DNA of 64,000 nucleotides from Phycicoccus sp. Root101. GTDB taxonomy: Bacteria > Actinomycetota > Actinomycetes > Actinomycetales > Dermatophilaceae. A program made the position numbers and the translations under genes. Location: the NCBI RefSeq assembly GCF_001426245.1, contig NZ_LMCM01000001.1:62001-126000 (forward strand), written 5' to 3'. Below the pieces are notes generated by a model that was not told where the DNA came from, ran no database searches, and saw only the letters and a list, made by a program, of their open reading frames with translations. Of the stretch, positions 7,049 to 15,434 are shown in pieces (positions within the stretch are counted from its first letter, which is position 1; every line of letters begins with the position of its first letter).

Positions 7049-9019
7049 GTGTCTTCCGGTGTCACCGAGTCCTTGCTCGGCCGTGTGCTCGACGGGCGTT
7101 ACCGCGTCCAGTCGCACATCGCCGACGGCGGAATGGCGTCGGTGTACCTCGCTCTGGACACCCGCCTCGACCGTGACGTCGCCCTCAAGGTGCTGCGCAG
7201 GGACCTCGCCCAGGACGAGGCGTTCGTCAGCCGGTTCCGGCGCGAGGCGCGGTCCGCGGCCCGCCTGTCGCACCCCAACGTCGTGTCGGTGTTCGACCAG
7301 GGCGACGACGACGGTCACATGTTCCTCGCGATGGAGTACGTCCCCGGGCAGACCCTCCGCGAGGTGATGAAGGCCGAGGGCCCACTCACCCCGAGGGCAG
7401 CCCTGGACATCATGGCGCCGGTCCTGCAGGCGCTCGGCGCCGCCCACCGCGCCGGCATCATCCACCGCGACGTCAAGCCCGAGAACATCATTTTGCGCGA
7501 GGACGACGGCACCGTGAAGGTCGCCGACTTCGGCCTGGCCCGCGCGGTGAGCAACCAGACGTCGCACTCCCAGACCGGCGTGCTCCTCGGCACGGTCGCC
7601 TACCTGTCCCCGGAGCAGGTCGAGCGCGGCATCGCCGACGCCCGCAGCGACGTGTATGCCGCCGGCCTGATCCTGTTCGAGATGCTCACCGGCTCGAAGG
7701 CGTTCACCGGCGACACCCCCATCCACATCGCCTACCAGCACGTGCACAGCTCGGTGCCCGCACCGTCCTCGCGGGTCACCACGGTGCCGGCCGAGCTCGA
7801 CGCGCTCGTCGCCCTGGCCACCTCCCGCGACCCCGACCAGCGCCCCGCCGACGCCGCGGACTTCCTGGCCGAGGTGCGCAGGTCGCGGGCCATGCTGACG
7901 CCCACCGAGCTCGACCGTCGACCCGAGGGTCCGTCGGCCCTGGGCCCGGGGGCGAGCACGGTCGCGGTCGAACGCACCAGTGCGCTGCCCGTCGAGGCCT
8001 CGCACGAGCCCCGCCAGTCACGCCCGGTCGGCCCGGTGGCCCTGCCGATCGACCACACCCCCACCGTCCCCCCAGGCCCCGACCCCTACGCCTCGGACGG
8101 TCGCGCCCTCGAGGGCCGGGTGGTGGGCGCGCGTCGCGGCACCCCGTGGGGCTGGGTCGTCGCCGCCCTCGCGGTCCTGGCGATCGCCGGCATCGCGGCG
8201 TGGTGGTTCCTCGCCGGTCCCGGCTCACCGACGACGGTCCCCCGCGTGACCGGCCAGCAGTACACCCAGGCGCAGAGCGCCCTGCAGACCGCGCACCTGA
8301 CCGCCAAGCGGGTCGACGCCTTCGACGAGACCATCCCCAAGGGCGTGGTCATGTCCACCGACCCGGGTGCCGGCACCGAGCTGCGCCGCAGCCAGGACGT
8401 CACCGTGACCGTGTCGAAGGGTCCGGAGCGGTATGCCGTGCCCCAGGTCGTGGGGGCCAGCGCCAACGAGGCGACGGCGAGGATCACCGCCGAGAAGCTC
8501 GTCGTCGGCGACACCAAGCAGGCCTTCGACGAGACCGTGGCCGCCGGCCTGGTGATCAGCGTGGATCCCAAGGAGGGCACCGCCCTCAAGCGCGGCACGA
8601 AGGTCACCATCACCGTGAGCAAGGGCCGCCAGCCGATCGAGGTCACCGACTTCACCGGCAAGCCCGCCGACGACGCCGTGAAGGACCTGACGGGCAAGGG
8701 CCTCGAGGTCGACGCGACGCAGCAGAAGAACGACGACACGGTGCCCAAGGGCTCCGTCATCTCCCAGACCCCCTCCAGCGGCAACCTCTTCAAGGGCGAC
8801 AAGGTCACCCTCGTGGTCTCCAAGGGACCCGAGCTGGTCAAGGTCCCCGACGTGCAGGGCAAGCAGGAGGCCGAGGCCGTCCAGATGCTCAAGGACGCGG
8901 GTTTCCAGGTCAAGGTCGACCGGTTCATGGGTGGGATCTTCGGCACCGTCCGCAGCCAGAACCCCGCCGCCGGCACCGAGCAGCCGAAGAACAGCACCGT
9001 CACGCTCGTCATCGTCTGA
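7049..9019 (+). CDS. pknL: Serine/threonine protein kinase with PASTA repeats (PknL type)
   Basis: A 656-residue membrane kinase. The kinase domain (about 12-275) has the Gly loop IADGGMASVY, ALKVL lysine, HRDVKPEN loop (His about 139), DFG and a SPE triplet. A Pro-rich juxtamembrane stretch is followed by one TM helix (about 367-389) and four extracellular PASTA repeats to the C-terminus, which bind muropeptides or lipid II in relatives. Start GTG 7049 fits homologues (ESLLGRVLDGRYRV) and a TACACT -10 six nt upstream. It is downstream of a LysM hydrolase and near the Rv2175c-type DNA-binding protein, its expected substrate. M. tuberculosis PknL lacks PASTA domains; corynebacterial PknL has them. 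Confidence 0.93.
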   Translation: MSSGVTESLLGRVLDGRYRVQSHIADGGMASVYLALDTRLDRDVALKVLRRDLAQDEAFVSRFRREARSAARLSHPNVVSVFDQGDDDGHMFLAMEYVPGQTLREVMKAEGPLTPRAALDIMAPVLQALGAAHRAGIIHRDVKPENIILREDDGTVKVADFGLARAVSNQTSHSQTGVLLGTVAYLSPEQVERGIADARSDVYAAGLILFEMLTGSKAFTGDTPIHIAYQHVHSSVPAPSSRVTTVPAELDALVALATSRDPDQRPADAADFLAEVRRSRAMLTPTELDRRPEGPSALGPGASTVAVERTSALPVEASHEPRQSRPVGPVALPIDHTPTVPPGPDPYASDGRALEGRVVGARRGTPWGWVVAALAVLAIAGIAAWWFLAGPGSPTTVPRVTGQQYTQAQSALQTAHLTAKRVDAFDETIPKGVVMSTDPGAGTELRRSQDVTVTVSKGPERYAVPQVVGASANEATARITAEKLVVGDTKQAFDETVAAGLVISVDPKEGTALKRGTKVTITVSKGRQPIEVTDFTGKPADDAVKDLTGKGLEVDATQQKNDDTVPKGSVISQTPSSGNLFKGDKVTLVVSKGPELVKVPDVQGKQEAEAVQMLKDAGFQVKVDRFMGGIFGTVRSQNPAAGTEQPKNSTVTLVIV

Positions 9020-9070
9020 CGCTCTCTCGCCGACGACCGAGCCGACGACCGACCACCCCCGGGGCACCCT

Positions 9071-9985
9071 GTGCGAAACCTGTCTGCGAGCCGTCTCGCC
9101 ACCCTTCTGCTCCTCTCCGTCACGGCGGTCTGGGGCTCGACGTTCTTCCTCATCCGCGACCTCGTGCAGCACGTCCCGTCGGCCGACTTCCTCGCCGTGC
9201 GGTTCGCGATCGCGGCCGTCGTCATGGCCGTGGTGTTCCGTCGCCAGACGCTGGCGCTCACCCGACGCGAGGTCGGGATCGGGGTCGGTCTCGGCGTCCT
9301 CTACGGGCTCGCCCAGCTGCTGCAGACCGTCGGGCTGGAGCACACCGACGCGTCGGTCTCGGGCTTCGTCACGGGCACCTACGTCGTGCTCACGCCGGTC
9401 CTCGGCGCGGTGCTGCTCCGCGACCGCATACCGCTGTCCACCTGGCTGGCCGTCGCCCTGGCGACGATCGGACTGGGGGTCCTGTCCTTGCGGGGGATGT
9501 CGGTGGGGTTCGGTGAGGCGGTGACCCTGGCCGCCGCCGTCCTCTACGCCCTGCACATCATCGGCCTCGGTCGCTTCTCCACCGCGGGCTCGGCCACCGG
9601 GCTGGCGACGGTGCAGGCGTTCGTCATCACGGCCGTGGCGCTGGTCGGGGCCGTCCCCGGCGGGATCACGCTGCCGCAGGGCGGCGGCCAGTGGGCATCC
9701 TTGCTCTACATGGCCCTGGTCGCGGGTGCCGTCGCGCTGTGGGCGCAGACCTGGGCGCAGTCCCACCTGCCGGCGACGCGGGCGGCGATCGTCATGACGA
9801 TGGAGCCGGTGTTCGCGGCGTTGTTCGCGGTGCTGCTCGGGGGCGAGTCCCTCACGGCGCGCATGCTCGTCGGTGGCGGGCTCGTCCTGGTCGCCATGTA
9901 CGTCGTGGAGATCCTCGGCAGGCGGTCCCCCGGCGCCACCGCCGAGCAGGACCGCCCGGCCGAGCTGCTGCACCACGAGGTCTGA
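9071..9985 (+). CDS. EamA/DMT-family transporter
   Basis: A 304-residue integral membrane protein with ten predicted helices in two EamA repeats; SVTAVWGSTFFLIRDLV opens repeat 1 and the second repeat has the glycine-rich EPVFAALFAVLLGGE segment. Such proteins export amino acids or metabolites; the substrate is unknown. It starts at a GTG 51 bp after the kinase stop without a clear ribosome site, so it could be co-transcribed with the kinase gene. Confidence 0.88.
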   Translation: MRNLSASRLATLLLLSVTAVWGSTFFLIRDLVQHVPSADFLAVRFAIAAVVMAVVFRRQTLALTRREVGIGVGLGVLYGLAQLLQTVGLEHTDASVSGFVTGTYVVLTPVLGAVLLRDRIPLSTWLAVALATIGLGVLSLRGMSVGFGEAVTLAAAVLYALHIIGLGRFSTAGSATGLATVQAFVITAVALVGAVPGGITLPQGGGQWASLLYMALVAGAVALWAQTWAQSHLPATRAAIVMTMEPVFAALFAVLLGGESLTARMLVGGGLVLVAMYVVEILGRRSPGATAEQDRPAELLHHEV

Positions 9986-10002
9986 CCCGACTGCGCGGGA
10001 GG

Positions 10003-10018
10003 GGTGCCCCCAGGCACC
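10003..10018. terminator. Short hairpin between convergent genes
   Basis: GGTGCC, loop CCCA, GGCACC: a 6-bp stem between the EamA gene and the convergent VOC gene. Confidence 0.45.
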
Positions 10019-10033
10019 AGAGGAAAGGCGCTC

Positions 10034-10426
10034 CTAGAAGGTGTCGCCCCTGCGCCAGGTCATCTCCTGCAGCTCGAACCCATTGCCGTCGGGGTCGGTG
10101 AAGTCCGCGCCCCTGACCCCGCCCCCGAAGTCATGGATCTCGCCGACCTCCACACCCCGGCCGACGAGCTCGGCCCGGGCGGCGTCGAGGTCCTCCACCA
10201 CCAGGTGCAGGCCGCGCATGCTGCCCGGCTCACCGTCGTACACGGGCAGGCCCGTCCCGAAACCGATCGAGCAGCCCGAACCGTCGGGCGTCACCTGCAC
10301 GATGCGCATGCCCGGGGCGGGCTCGACGTCGACGTCCTTGGTGAAGCCGAGCCGCTCGGTGTAGAAGGCGATCGAGCGCTCCACGTCGGAGACGGGGACG
10401 GGGATCAGTTCGAGCTTCATCTGCAT
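10034..10426 (-). CDS. VOC family protein (glyoxalase superfamily)
   Basis: A 130-residue single VOC-domain protein. PVSDVERSIAFYTERLGF opens the first beta-alpha-beta-beta-beta unit and ADFTDPDGNGFELQEM closes the second. Potential metal-ligand positions include the terminal Glu in GFELQE. Family members include fosfomycin/bleomycin-resistance proteins and glyoxalases; no substrate can be assigned. Start ATG 10426 (MQMKLEL) with AGGGAAGG upstream; the ATG at 10420 is an alternative. Confidence 0.85.
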   Translation of the reverse strand: MQMKLELIPVPVSDVERSIAFYTERLGFTKDVDVEPAPGMRIVQVTPDGSGCSIGFGTGLPVYDGEPGSMRGLHLVVEDLDAARAELVGRGVEVGEIHDFGGGVRGADFTDPDGNGFELQEMTWRRGDTF

Positions 10427-10519
10427 CGGGGTCGTGCCTTCCCTGGGGCGGTCATCGTCCGCGCGAGCATCCCACACGACGCCGACACCGCACTGCTGGT
10501 CGGCGGTGGCAGCGCGCAC

Positions 10520-10525
10520 GACAAT
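10520..10525 (+). promoter_or_regulatory. -10-like GACAAT before the methyltransferase gene
   Basis: GACAAT lies 6 nt before the ATG at 10532, which lacks a ribosome-binding site. Confidence 0.35.
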
Positions 10526-10531
10526 GACGTC

Positions 10532-10999
10532 ATGGGCGGCGCACAGGACGTGGTGGCCCTCCGGCTCTGGCCGCCGGTCGCCATCGGTGCACCCCTGCTC
10601 GTGGGGTGGCTCGCGACGGCGCGGTGGGGCGACCCGGTCGACCTCGGCGGGTGGCGGGTGCCGGTCGGCTGGGCCCTCGTGGTGTTCTTCCTGGGGTGGA
10701 ACGGCTGGTCGCTGTCGCTGTTCGGTCGCCACGGGACCGGGCTGCTCCCCGGCCAGGAGACGCACGCGATGATCGTCGAGGGTCCCTACCGGCTCTCCCG
10801 CAACCCCCTGTACGTCGGGCTCCTCGCGCTGTACCTCGCGCTGGCCCTGCTGGGGTCGACCACCTGGGGGCTGGTCCTGTTCCCCGTCGCGGTGCTGCTC
10901 GTGCGCTGGGGCGCCATCGCCCCCGAGGAGCGGTTCCTGCGCACGCGTTTCGGCGCCCGGTACGACGACTACGCCCGACGGGTGCGGCGCTGGGTCTGA
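10532..10999 (+). CDS. Isoprenylcysteine carboxyl methyltransferase/phospholipid methyltransferase-family membrane protein
   Basis: A 155-residue membrane protein with about four helices and the ICMT/PEMT signature: VEGPYRLSRNPLYVG, followed by a hydrophobic helix and PEERFLRTRFGARYDDYARRVRRW, the SAM-binding end of the family. Bacterial members methylate lipids or other small substrates; the target is unknown. It converges with the threonine aldolase gene, only 19 bp separating the stops. Confidence 0.85.
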   Translation: MGGAQDVVALRLWPPVAIGAPLLVGWLATARWGDPVDLGGWRVPVGWALVVFFLGWNGWSLSLFGRHGTGLLPGQETHAMIVEGPYRLSRNPLYVGLLALYLALALLGSTTWGLVLFPVAVLLVRWGAIAPEERFLRTRFGARYDDYARRVRRWV

Positions 11000-11018
11000 G
11001 GGTCCGTCGCGGCGGTGG

Positions 11019-12080
11019 TCAGGCCGCGGAGGGGCCCTGCTCGAGCAGGGGCACCAGCGCATCGGTCGCACGGGCGGTGCCGGCGTCGTCGACGTCGAGG
11101 TGCCAGACGAGCCGGACCCCGGTGGCGCTCACCGGATAGAGGCGTATGCCGCGACGGCCCGCCTCCTCGACGAAGGCGGCCGAGGTCCACCCCGCGACCG
11201 ACACGTCGAGCACGACGATGTTGGTCTGCACCGTGGCCGGGTCGATCGACCCCGGGACCGCCTGAGCCGCCGCGGTCGCGAAGCGGTGCGCCCGCGCGTG
11301 GTCGTCGGCGAGCCGTTCGACGTGGTGGTCGAGGGCGTGCAGGCCGGCCGCGGCGAGGATGCCCACCTGCCGCATGCCGCCACCGAACCGCTTGCGCCAG
11401 ATGCGCGCCGCGGCCATCCGGTCGCGCGACCCCACGAGCACCGAACCCACGGGGGCGCCGAGGCCCTTGGACAGGCAGACGCTGACGGTGTCGAAGTGCC
11501 GGCCGTAGTCGGAAAGCGCGACGCCGGTGGCCACGTGGGCGTTCCAGAGGCGGGCCCCGTCGAGGTGCATGGCGACGCCGCGCGGCTGGGTGCCCGCGCG
11601 CAGCGCCACGATCTGGTCGAGCGGCTGGACCGTGCCCCCGCCGAAGTTGTGGGTGTTCTCCACGACCACGAGCCGCGTGTTGACCTGGTAGGTGCCGCCG
11701 TCCGGGATCATCAGGGCGAGCGGGTCCGCCGCGTCGAGCAGGCCCCGCGTGGCCACCCACGACCGCGACGACAGCCCGGACAGTGCGGCGGCGGCGCCCA
11801 TCTCGGCACGCAGCACGTGCGCGAGGGAGTCGGCCACGAGCTCCTCGCCCGGGTTGACGTGCAGGCGCAGCCCCAGCTGGTTGGCCATCGAGCCCGAGGG
11901 CGTGAAGAGCGCGTCCTCGTGGCCGAGGAGCCCGGCGACGCGCTCCTCCAGCTCGCGGACGGTGGGGTCCTCGCCGAACACGTCGTCACCGACGGCGGCA
12001 GTGGCCATGGCGTGGCGCATCGCCTCCGTCGGCCGCGTCAGGGTGTCGGACAGCAGGTCGACGTCGACAGGGGTGCTCAT
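11019..12080 (-). CDS. ltaE: Low-specificity L-threonine aldolase
   Basis: A 353-residue fold-type I PLP enzyme that splits threonine or allo-threonine to glycine and acetaldehyde. Landmarks: LLSDTLTRPTEAMRHAM, AVGDDVFGEDPTV, FTPSGSMANQL, MHLDGARLWNA and the PLP lysine in VSVCLSKGLGAPVGS. Length is typical (about 335-355). ATG 12080 lies 8 bp after the DAHP synthase stop on the same strand, so the two genes likely form an operon. Confidence 0.93.
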   Translation of the reverse strand: MSTPVDVDLLSDTLTRPTEAMRHAMATAAVGDDVFGEDPTVRELEERVAGLLGHEDALFTPSGSMANQLGLRLHVNPGEELVADSLAHVLRAEMGAAAALSGLSSRSWVATRGLLDAADPLALMIPDGGTYQVNTRLVVVENTHNFGGGTVQPLDQIVALRAGTQPRGVAMHLDGARLWNAHVATGVALSDYGRHFDTVSVCLSKGLGAPVGSVLVGSRDRMAAARIWRKRFGGGMRQVGILAAAGLHALDHHVERLADDHARAHRFATAAAQAVPGSIDPATVQTNIVVLDVSVAGWTSAAFVEEAGRRGIRLYPVSATGVRLVWHLDVDDAGTARATDALVPLLEQGPSAA

Positions 12081-12088
12081 CAGCGCGG

Positions 12089-13438
12089 TCAGTCCTTGGC
12101 CAGCATCTCGGCGACGAGGAACGCCAGCTCCAGGCTCTGCTGGTGGTTGAGGCGGGGGTCGCAGACCGTCTCGTAGCGCTTGTTGAGGTCGGCGTCGAGG
12201 ATCTTCTCGGCGCCACCGATGCACTCGGTGACGTCGTTGCCGGTGAGCTCGACGTGGATGCCGCCGGGAACGGTGCCGAGCCCACGGTGCACCTCGAAGA
12301 ACCCGCGCACCTCCTCGACGACGTCCTCGAAGTCACGCGTCTTGTACCCGCTGGCCGACTCGAAGGTGTTGCCGTGCATCGGGTCGCAGATCCAGGTGAC
12401 CTGCGCGCCCGAGGCGGTGATCTTCTCGACCAGGGTCGGCAGCGCCTCACGGACGGTCTTGGCGCCCATCCGGGTGATGAACGTCAGGCGCCCGGGCTCG
12501 CGGTCGGGGTCGACCTTGTCGATGAGGCGCAGGACGTCGTCGACCTCCGCCTTCGCCGACAGCTTCACGCCGATCGGGTTGAGCACCTTGGAGACGAAGT
12601 CCATGTGTGCGCCGTCGAGGTCGCGGGTGCGCTCCCCGACCCAGATGAAGTGGCCGCTGGTGTCGTAGAGCTCGCCGGTGCGGCTGTCGACGCGGGTCAG
12701 CGGACGCTCGTAGTCGAGCAGCAGCGCCTCGTGGGCGGAGAAGAACTCGGTCGTGCGCATGGCGTCGAAGTCGGCGCCACAGGCCGACATGAACTTCATC
12801 GCCTTGTCGATGTCCTTGGCCAGGTGCTCGTAGCGGCTGTTGGCCGAGTTGGAGACGAAGCCCTTGTTCCAGTCGTGGACGTGGCGCAGGTCGGCGAAGC
12901 CACCCATGGTGAAGGCGCGCACGAGGTTCAGCGTCGCCGAGCTCGCGTGGTAGGCCTTGACGAGGCGCTGCGGGTCGGGCGTGCGCGACTCGAGGGTGAA
13001 CTCGAAGTCGTTGACCATGTCACCGCGGTAGGCCGGCAGGGTCACGCCCTCGCGCGTCTCGTCACCGCTGCTGCGCGGCTTGGCGTACTGACCGGCCATC
13101 CGGCCGACCTTGACCACCGGCACGGAAGCGCCGTAGGTGAGGACGGCGGCCATCTGCAGGATCGTCTTGACGCGGTCGCGGATGTTGTCGGCGGTCGCGG
13201 CGGCGAACGTCTCGGCGCAGTCGCCGCCCTGGAGGACGAACGCCTCGCCGCGGGCGGCAGCAGCCATCCGCGACTTCAGGACGTCGCACTCACCGGCGAA
13301 CACCAGGGGCGGATACGACGCGAGCTCGGCGACGGCGCTGGAGAGGCGGGCGGCGTCGGGCCAGACCGGCTGCTGGGCAGCGGGGAGGTCGGCGCCGGCC
13401 GCGAGGCTGGCGAGGGCGTCCTGGTGCGTGGTGCTCAC
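12089..13438 (-). CDS. aroG: Class II 3-deoxy-7-phosphoheptulonate (DAHP) synthase
   Basis: A 449-residue plant-type DAHP synthase, first enzyme of the shikimate pathway (PEP + erythrose 4-phosphate). Family segments: FVLQGGDCAETF, KVGRMAGQYAKPRS, ERTRDLDGAH, CDPMHGNTF, GGIHVELTGNDVTECIGG and CDPRLNHQQSLELAF, including the metal-binding Cys, His and Glu positions. The start is GTG 13438 (VSTTHQDAL), with TATCCT 6 nt upstream and no ribosome site, so probably leaderless. Synteny with Rv2178c supports the assignment; in mycobacteria the enzyme is feedback-controlled and activates chorismate mutase. Confidence 0.96.
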   Translation of the reverse strand: MSTTHQDALASLAAGADLPAAQQPVWPDAARLSSAVAELASYPPLVFAGECDVLKSRMAAAARGEAFVLQGGDCAETFAAATADNIRDRVKTILQMAAVLTYGASVPVVKVGRMAGQYAKPRSSGDETREGVTLPAYRGDMVNDFEFTLESRTPDPQRLVKAYHASSATLNLVRAFTMGGFADLRHVHDWNKGFVSNSANSRYEHLAKDIDKAMKFMSACGADFDAMRTTEFFSAHEALLLDYERPLTRVDSRTGELYDTSGHFIWVGERTRDLDGAHMDFVSKVLNPIGVKLSAKAEVDDVLRLIDKVDPDREPGRLTFITRMGAKTVREALPTLVEKITASGAQVTWICDPMHGNTFESASGYKTRDFEDVVEEVRGFFEVHRGLGTVPGGIHVELTGNDVTECIGGAEKILDADLNKRYETVCDPRLNHQQSLELAFLVAEMLAKD

Positions 13439-13444
13439 CCGCCA

Positions 13445-13450
13445 AGGATA
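13445..13450 (-). promoter_or_regulatory. -10 hexamer of aroG (leaderless)
   Basis: TATCCT on the minus strand, 6 nt before GTG 13438. Confidence 0.55.
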
Positions 13451-13520
13451 GGTGCGCGCCGGACCGCCCCGTCCCCCAGCCCGCATCGCGGTCACCGACG
13501 GCCGCCGTATGGCGCCCGCC

Positions 13521-14216
13521 TCAGGCTTCGGGGGTGTCCAGTCCCCGGGCGATGGCGAACCGGACGAGCTCGATCCGGTTGTGCATCTGCAGCTTGCCCA
13601 AGGTGTTCTGCACGTGGTTCTGCACGGTGCGGTGGGAGATGAACAGCTCGGCTGCGATCTCCTTGTAGGACATGCCGGTGGCGACGAGCTTGAGCACCTC
13701 GGTCTCCCGCTCCGTGAGCTCGGGGATCGGTCGCGAGGGGTCGGCCTGCGGCTGGGTCGACATCTTGCGGAACTCCCCCAGCACCAGCCCGGCGAGTCCC
13801 GGGGTGAAGACCGCCTCCCCGCGGGCGGTGGCCTCCACCGCGGCCACGATCTGCTCCCGGGTCGCCGACTTCACGAGGTACCCGGTGGCCCCGGCCTTGA
13901 CCGCCTCGAGGACGTCCTGCTGCTCCCCCGACGCCGACAGGACCAGCACGCGGGTCTCCAGCGACCCGAGGGCGGCACACACCTCGTGGCCGCGCAGCCC
14001 CGGCAGGTTGAGGTCGAGCACCAGCACGTCCGGACGGGTCGCCTTGGTCCGGTTGACGGCGGACGGCCCGTCGTCGGCGGTGGCGAGCACCGTCATCCCG
14101 GCCTCGGCGAGGTCGCGGGCGACCGCGTCCCTCCACAGCGGGTGGTCGTCGGCGACGACCACCCTGAGCGGGTCCGACGTCCCGGTGACCGCTGCGGACT
14201 CCTGCTGGTCGTTCAT
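13521..14216 (-). CDS. NarL/LuxR-family response regulator
   Basis: A 231-residue regulator. The receiver domain has acidic residues in VVVADDHPLWRD, the phospho-acceptor Asp in DVLVLDLNLPG, Ser in LVLSASG and Lys in GYLVKSA. The LuxR HTH is ELTERETEVLKLVATGMSYKEIA, then SHRTVQNHVQNTLGKL. Its ATG overlaps the TGA of the histidine kinase gene (ATGA) behind GGAGGAG, so the pair is translationally coupled. It resembles MacR-type regulators of the MacRS system; the target is unknown. Confidence 0.93.
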   Translation of the reverse strand: MNDQQESAAVTGTSDPLRVVVADDHPLWRDAVARDLAEAGMTVLATADDGPSAVNRTKATRPDVLVLDLNLPGLRGHEVCAALGSLETRVLVLSASGEQQDVLEAVKAGATGYLVKSATREQIVAAVEATARGEAVFTPGLAGLVLGEFRKMSTQPQADPSRPIPELTERETEVLKLVATGMSYKEIAAELFISHRTVQNHVQNTLGKLQMHNRIELVRFAIARGLDTPEA

Positions 14217-15391
14217 GCGACTCCTCCACCCGGGGCACCCGTCCTGGGTGCCCGCATCGTCACCGTCGTCCCCGAGCCCTCCCGGCCCGAGTACACCGCT
14301 TCTCCCCCGAGGTCGGCCAGCCGTCCGCGGATGCTCGACGAGGCACCGAGGCGTCCTGCCGCGGCGGCCTCTGCGAGGCGACCCGGCGGCATACCGGCGC
14401 CGTTGTCGCGCACCGTCAGGGCCACGGTCTCCCCCTCGTCCTCGACCAGGACCCACGCCTGGGCGTCGTCGCCGGCGTGCTGGCGCACGTTGTCCAGCGC
14501 GGCACCGACCGCGGCCACGAGCTCTCCCGCGACGCGGGGCGGAACGAGCACGGGATCGGCCGGGGCGACGAGGTGGACCCGGCCCTCGGCGTACCGCCCG
14601 AGCTGCTGGCGCAGGTCGACGTCCCCGTGCACGACACTGGCCGACTCGTCGGGCGTCGCGCCGCTGACCAGGGCCCGCAGGAGGCGCTCCTGGTCGGCTG
14701 CCATCTCGCCGAGCTGCATGGCCTCGCCCCCGAGCTGGGCCCCGCGCCGGTTGATGAAGGCCAGGGTCTGCAGGACCCCGTCATGGACCGTGCGGGCGAG
14801 GCGTTCGCGCTCGCGCACCTGGGCCTCGAGGGCGATGGCCTCACGCAGCCTCGCGTGCCCCTCCCTGGCGAGGTCGACGGCGTAGCCGATGAGGGTGCCG
14901 ATGAGCAGCAGCAGGACGATGTTGTTGATCGTGTTGGGCGTGGCCCGTCCCACCTCGACGAGGTCGACGAGGCCGATGAGGACCGAGGCGGCCAGTCCGC
15001 CCCTGCGGCCGAACAGCACCGCGGCCGAGACGACGCCGGCGGCAGGCCAGAACGTCGGCAGGGTCCGCGAACCCGCCTCGATCGACGCGGCCGAGTCCAC
15101 CAGCCGGGTCGCGAGGATCGCCCCCGCACCGAGCAGCAGCTCCACCACCACGAGCGAGAGGCGACGCCGCCGGTAGAGGACGAGGAACACCGTCCAGACG
15201 GCGAGGATCCCCAGGACCGTCCAGGCCAGGGCGGGACGCACGAGGTCCTGGGGCCGGTCCCACAGCGAGTACGCGGCATACGCGAGCGCGATGGGGCGGA
15301 AGACGTCGATGCCCTTCCAGAACGCCGACACGACCGCGGGCTCGGAGTCGCGCACGGCCACCGGCCGCACCCGGCGACCCGCTCCGCGCAC
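14213..15391 (-). CDS. Two-component sensor histidine kinase (MacS/NarL-partner type)
   Basis: A roughly 392-residue membrane kinase. Several hydrophobic segments (about 20-185) precede a coiled linker and the HisKA_3 box RERERLARTVHDGVLQTLAF; the C-terminal ATPase domain has the N-box-like AALDNVRQHAG, DNGAGMP and GLG-type SSIRGRLADLGG. It phosphorylates the overlapping NarL-type regulator. The start is uncertain: I chose GTG 15391 because GGGGGAG precedes it by 6 nt; GTGs at 15412 and 15355 are alternatives. It follows the acyltransferase gene by 43 bp. Confidence 0.88.
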   Translation of the reverse strand: MRGAGRRVRPVAVRDSEPAVVSAFWKGIDVFRPIALAYAAYSLWDRPQDLVRPALAWTVLGILAVWTVFLVLYRRRRLSLVVVELLLGAGAILATRLVDSAASIEAGSRTLPTFWPAAGVVSAAVLFGRRGGLAASVLIGLVDLVEVGRATPNTINNIVLLLLIGTLIGYAVDLAREGHARLREAIALEAQVRERERLARTVHDGVLQTLAFINRRGAQLGGEAMQLGEMAADQERLLRALVSGATPDESASVVHGDVDLRQQLGRYAEGRVHLVAPADPVLVPPRVAGELVAAVGAALDNVRQHAGDDAQAWVLVEDEGETVALTVRDNGAGMPPGRLAEAAAAGRLGASSSIRGRLADLGGEAVYSGREGSGTTVTMRAPRTGAPGGGVA

Positions 15392-15434
15392 GCCGCGCTC
15401 CCCCGCTGCCACGCCCTCCCCCGACGTCAACGGC

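Noticed and set aside
5576-8005. Long antisense open frame of 809 codons
   Set aside because: It runs opposite to the LysM and kinase genes; its composition (Gly/Arg/Val/Asp/His rich, no domain) is that of a high-GC shadow frame.
8225-9976. Minus-strand frame of 583 codons
   Set aside because: Covers PASTA repeats and EamA in antisense; no recognisable domain.
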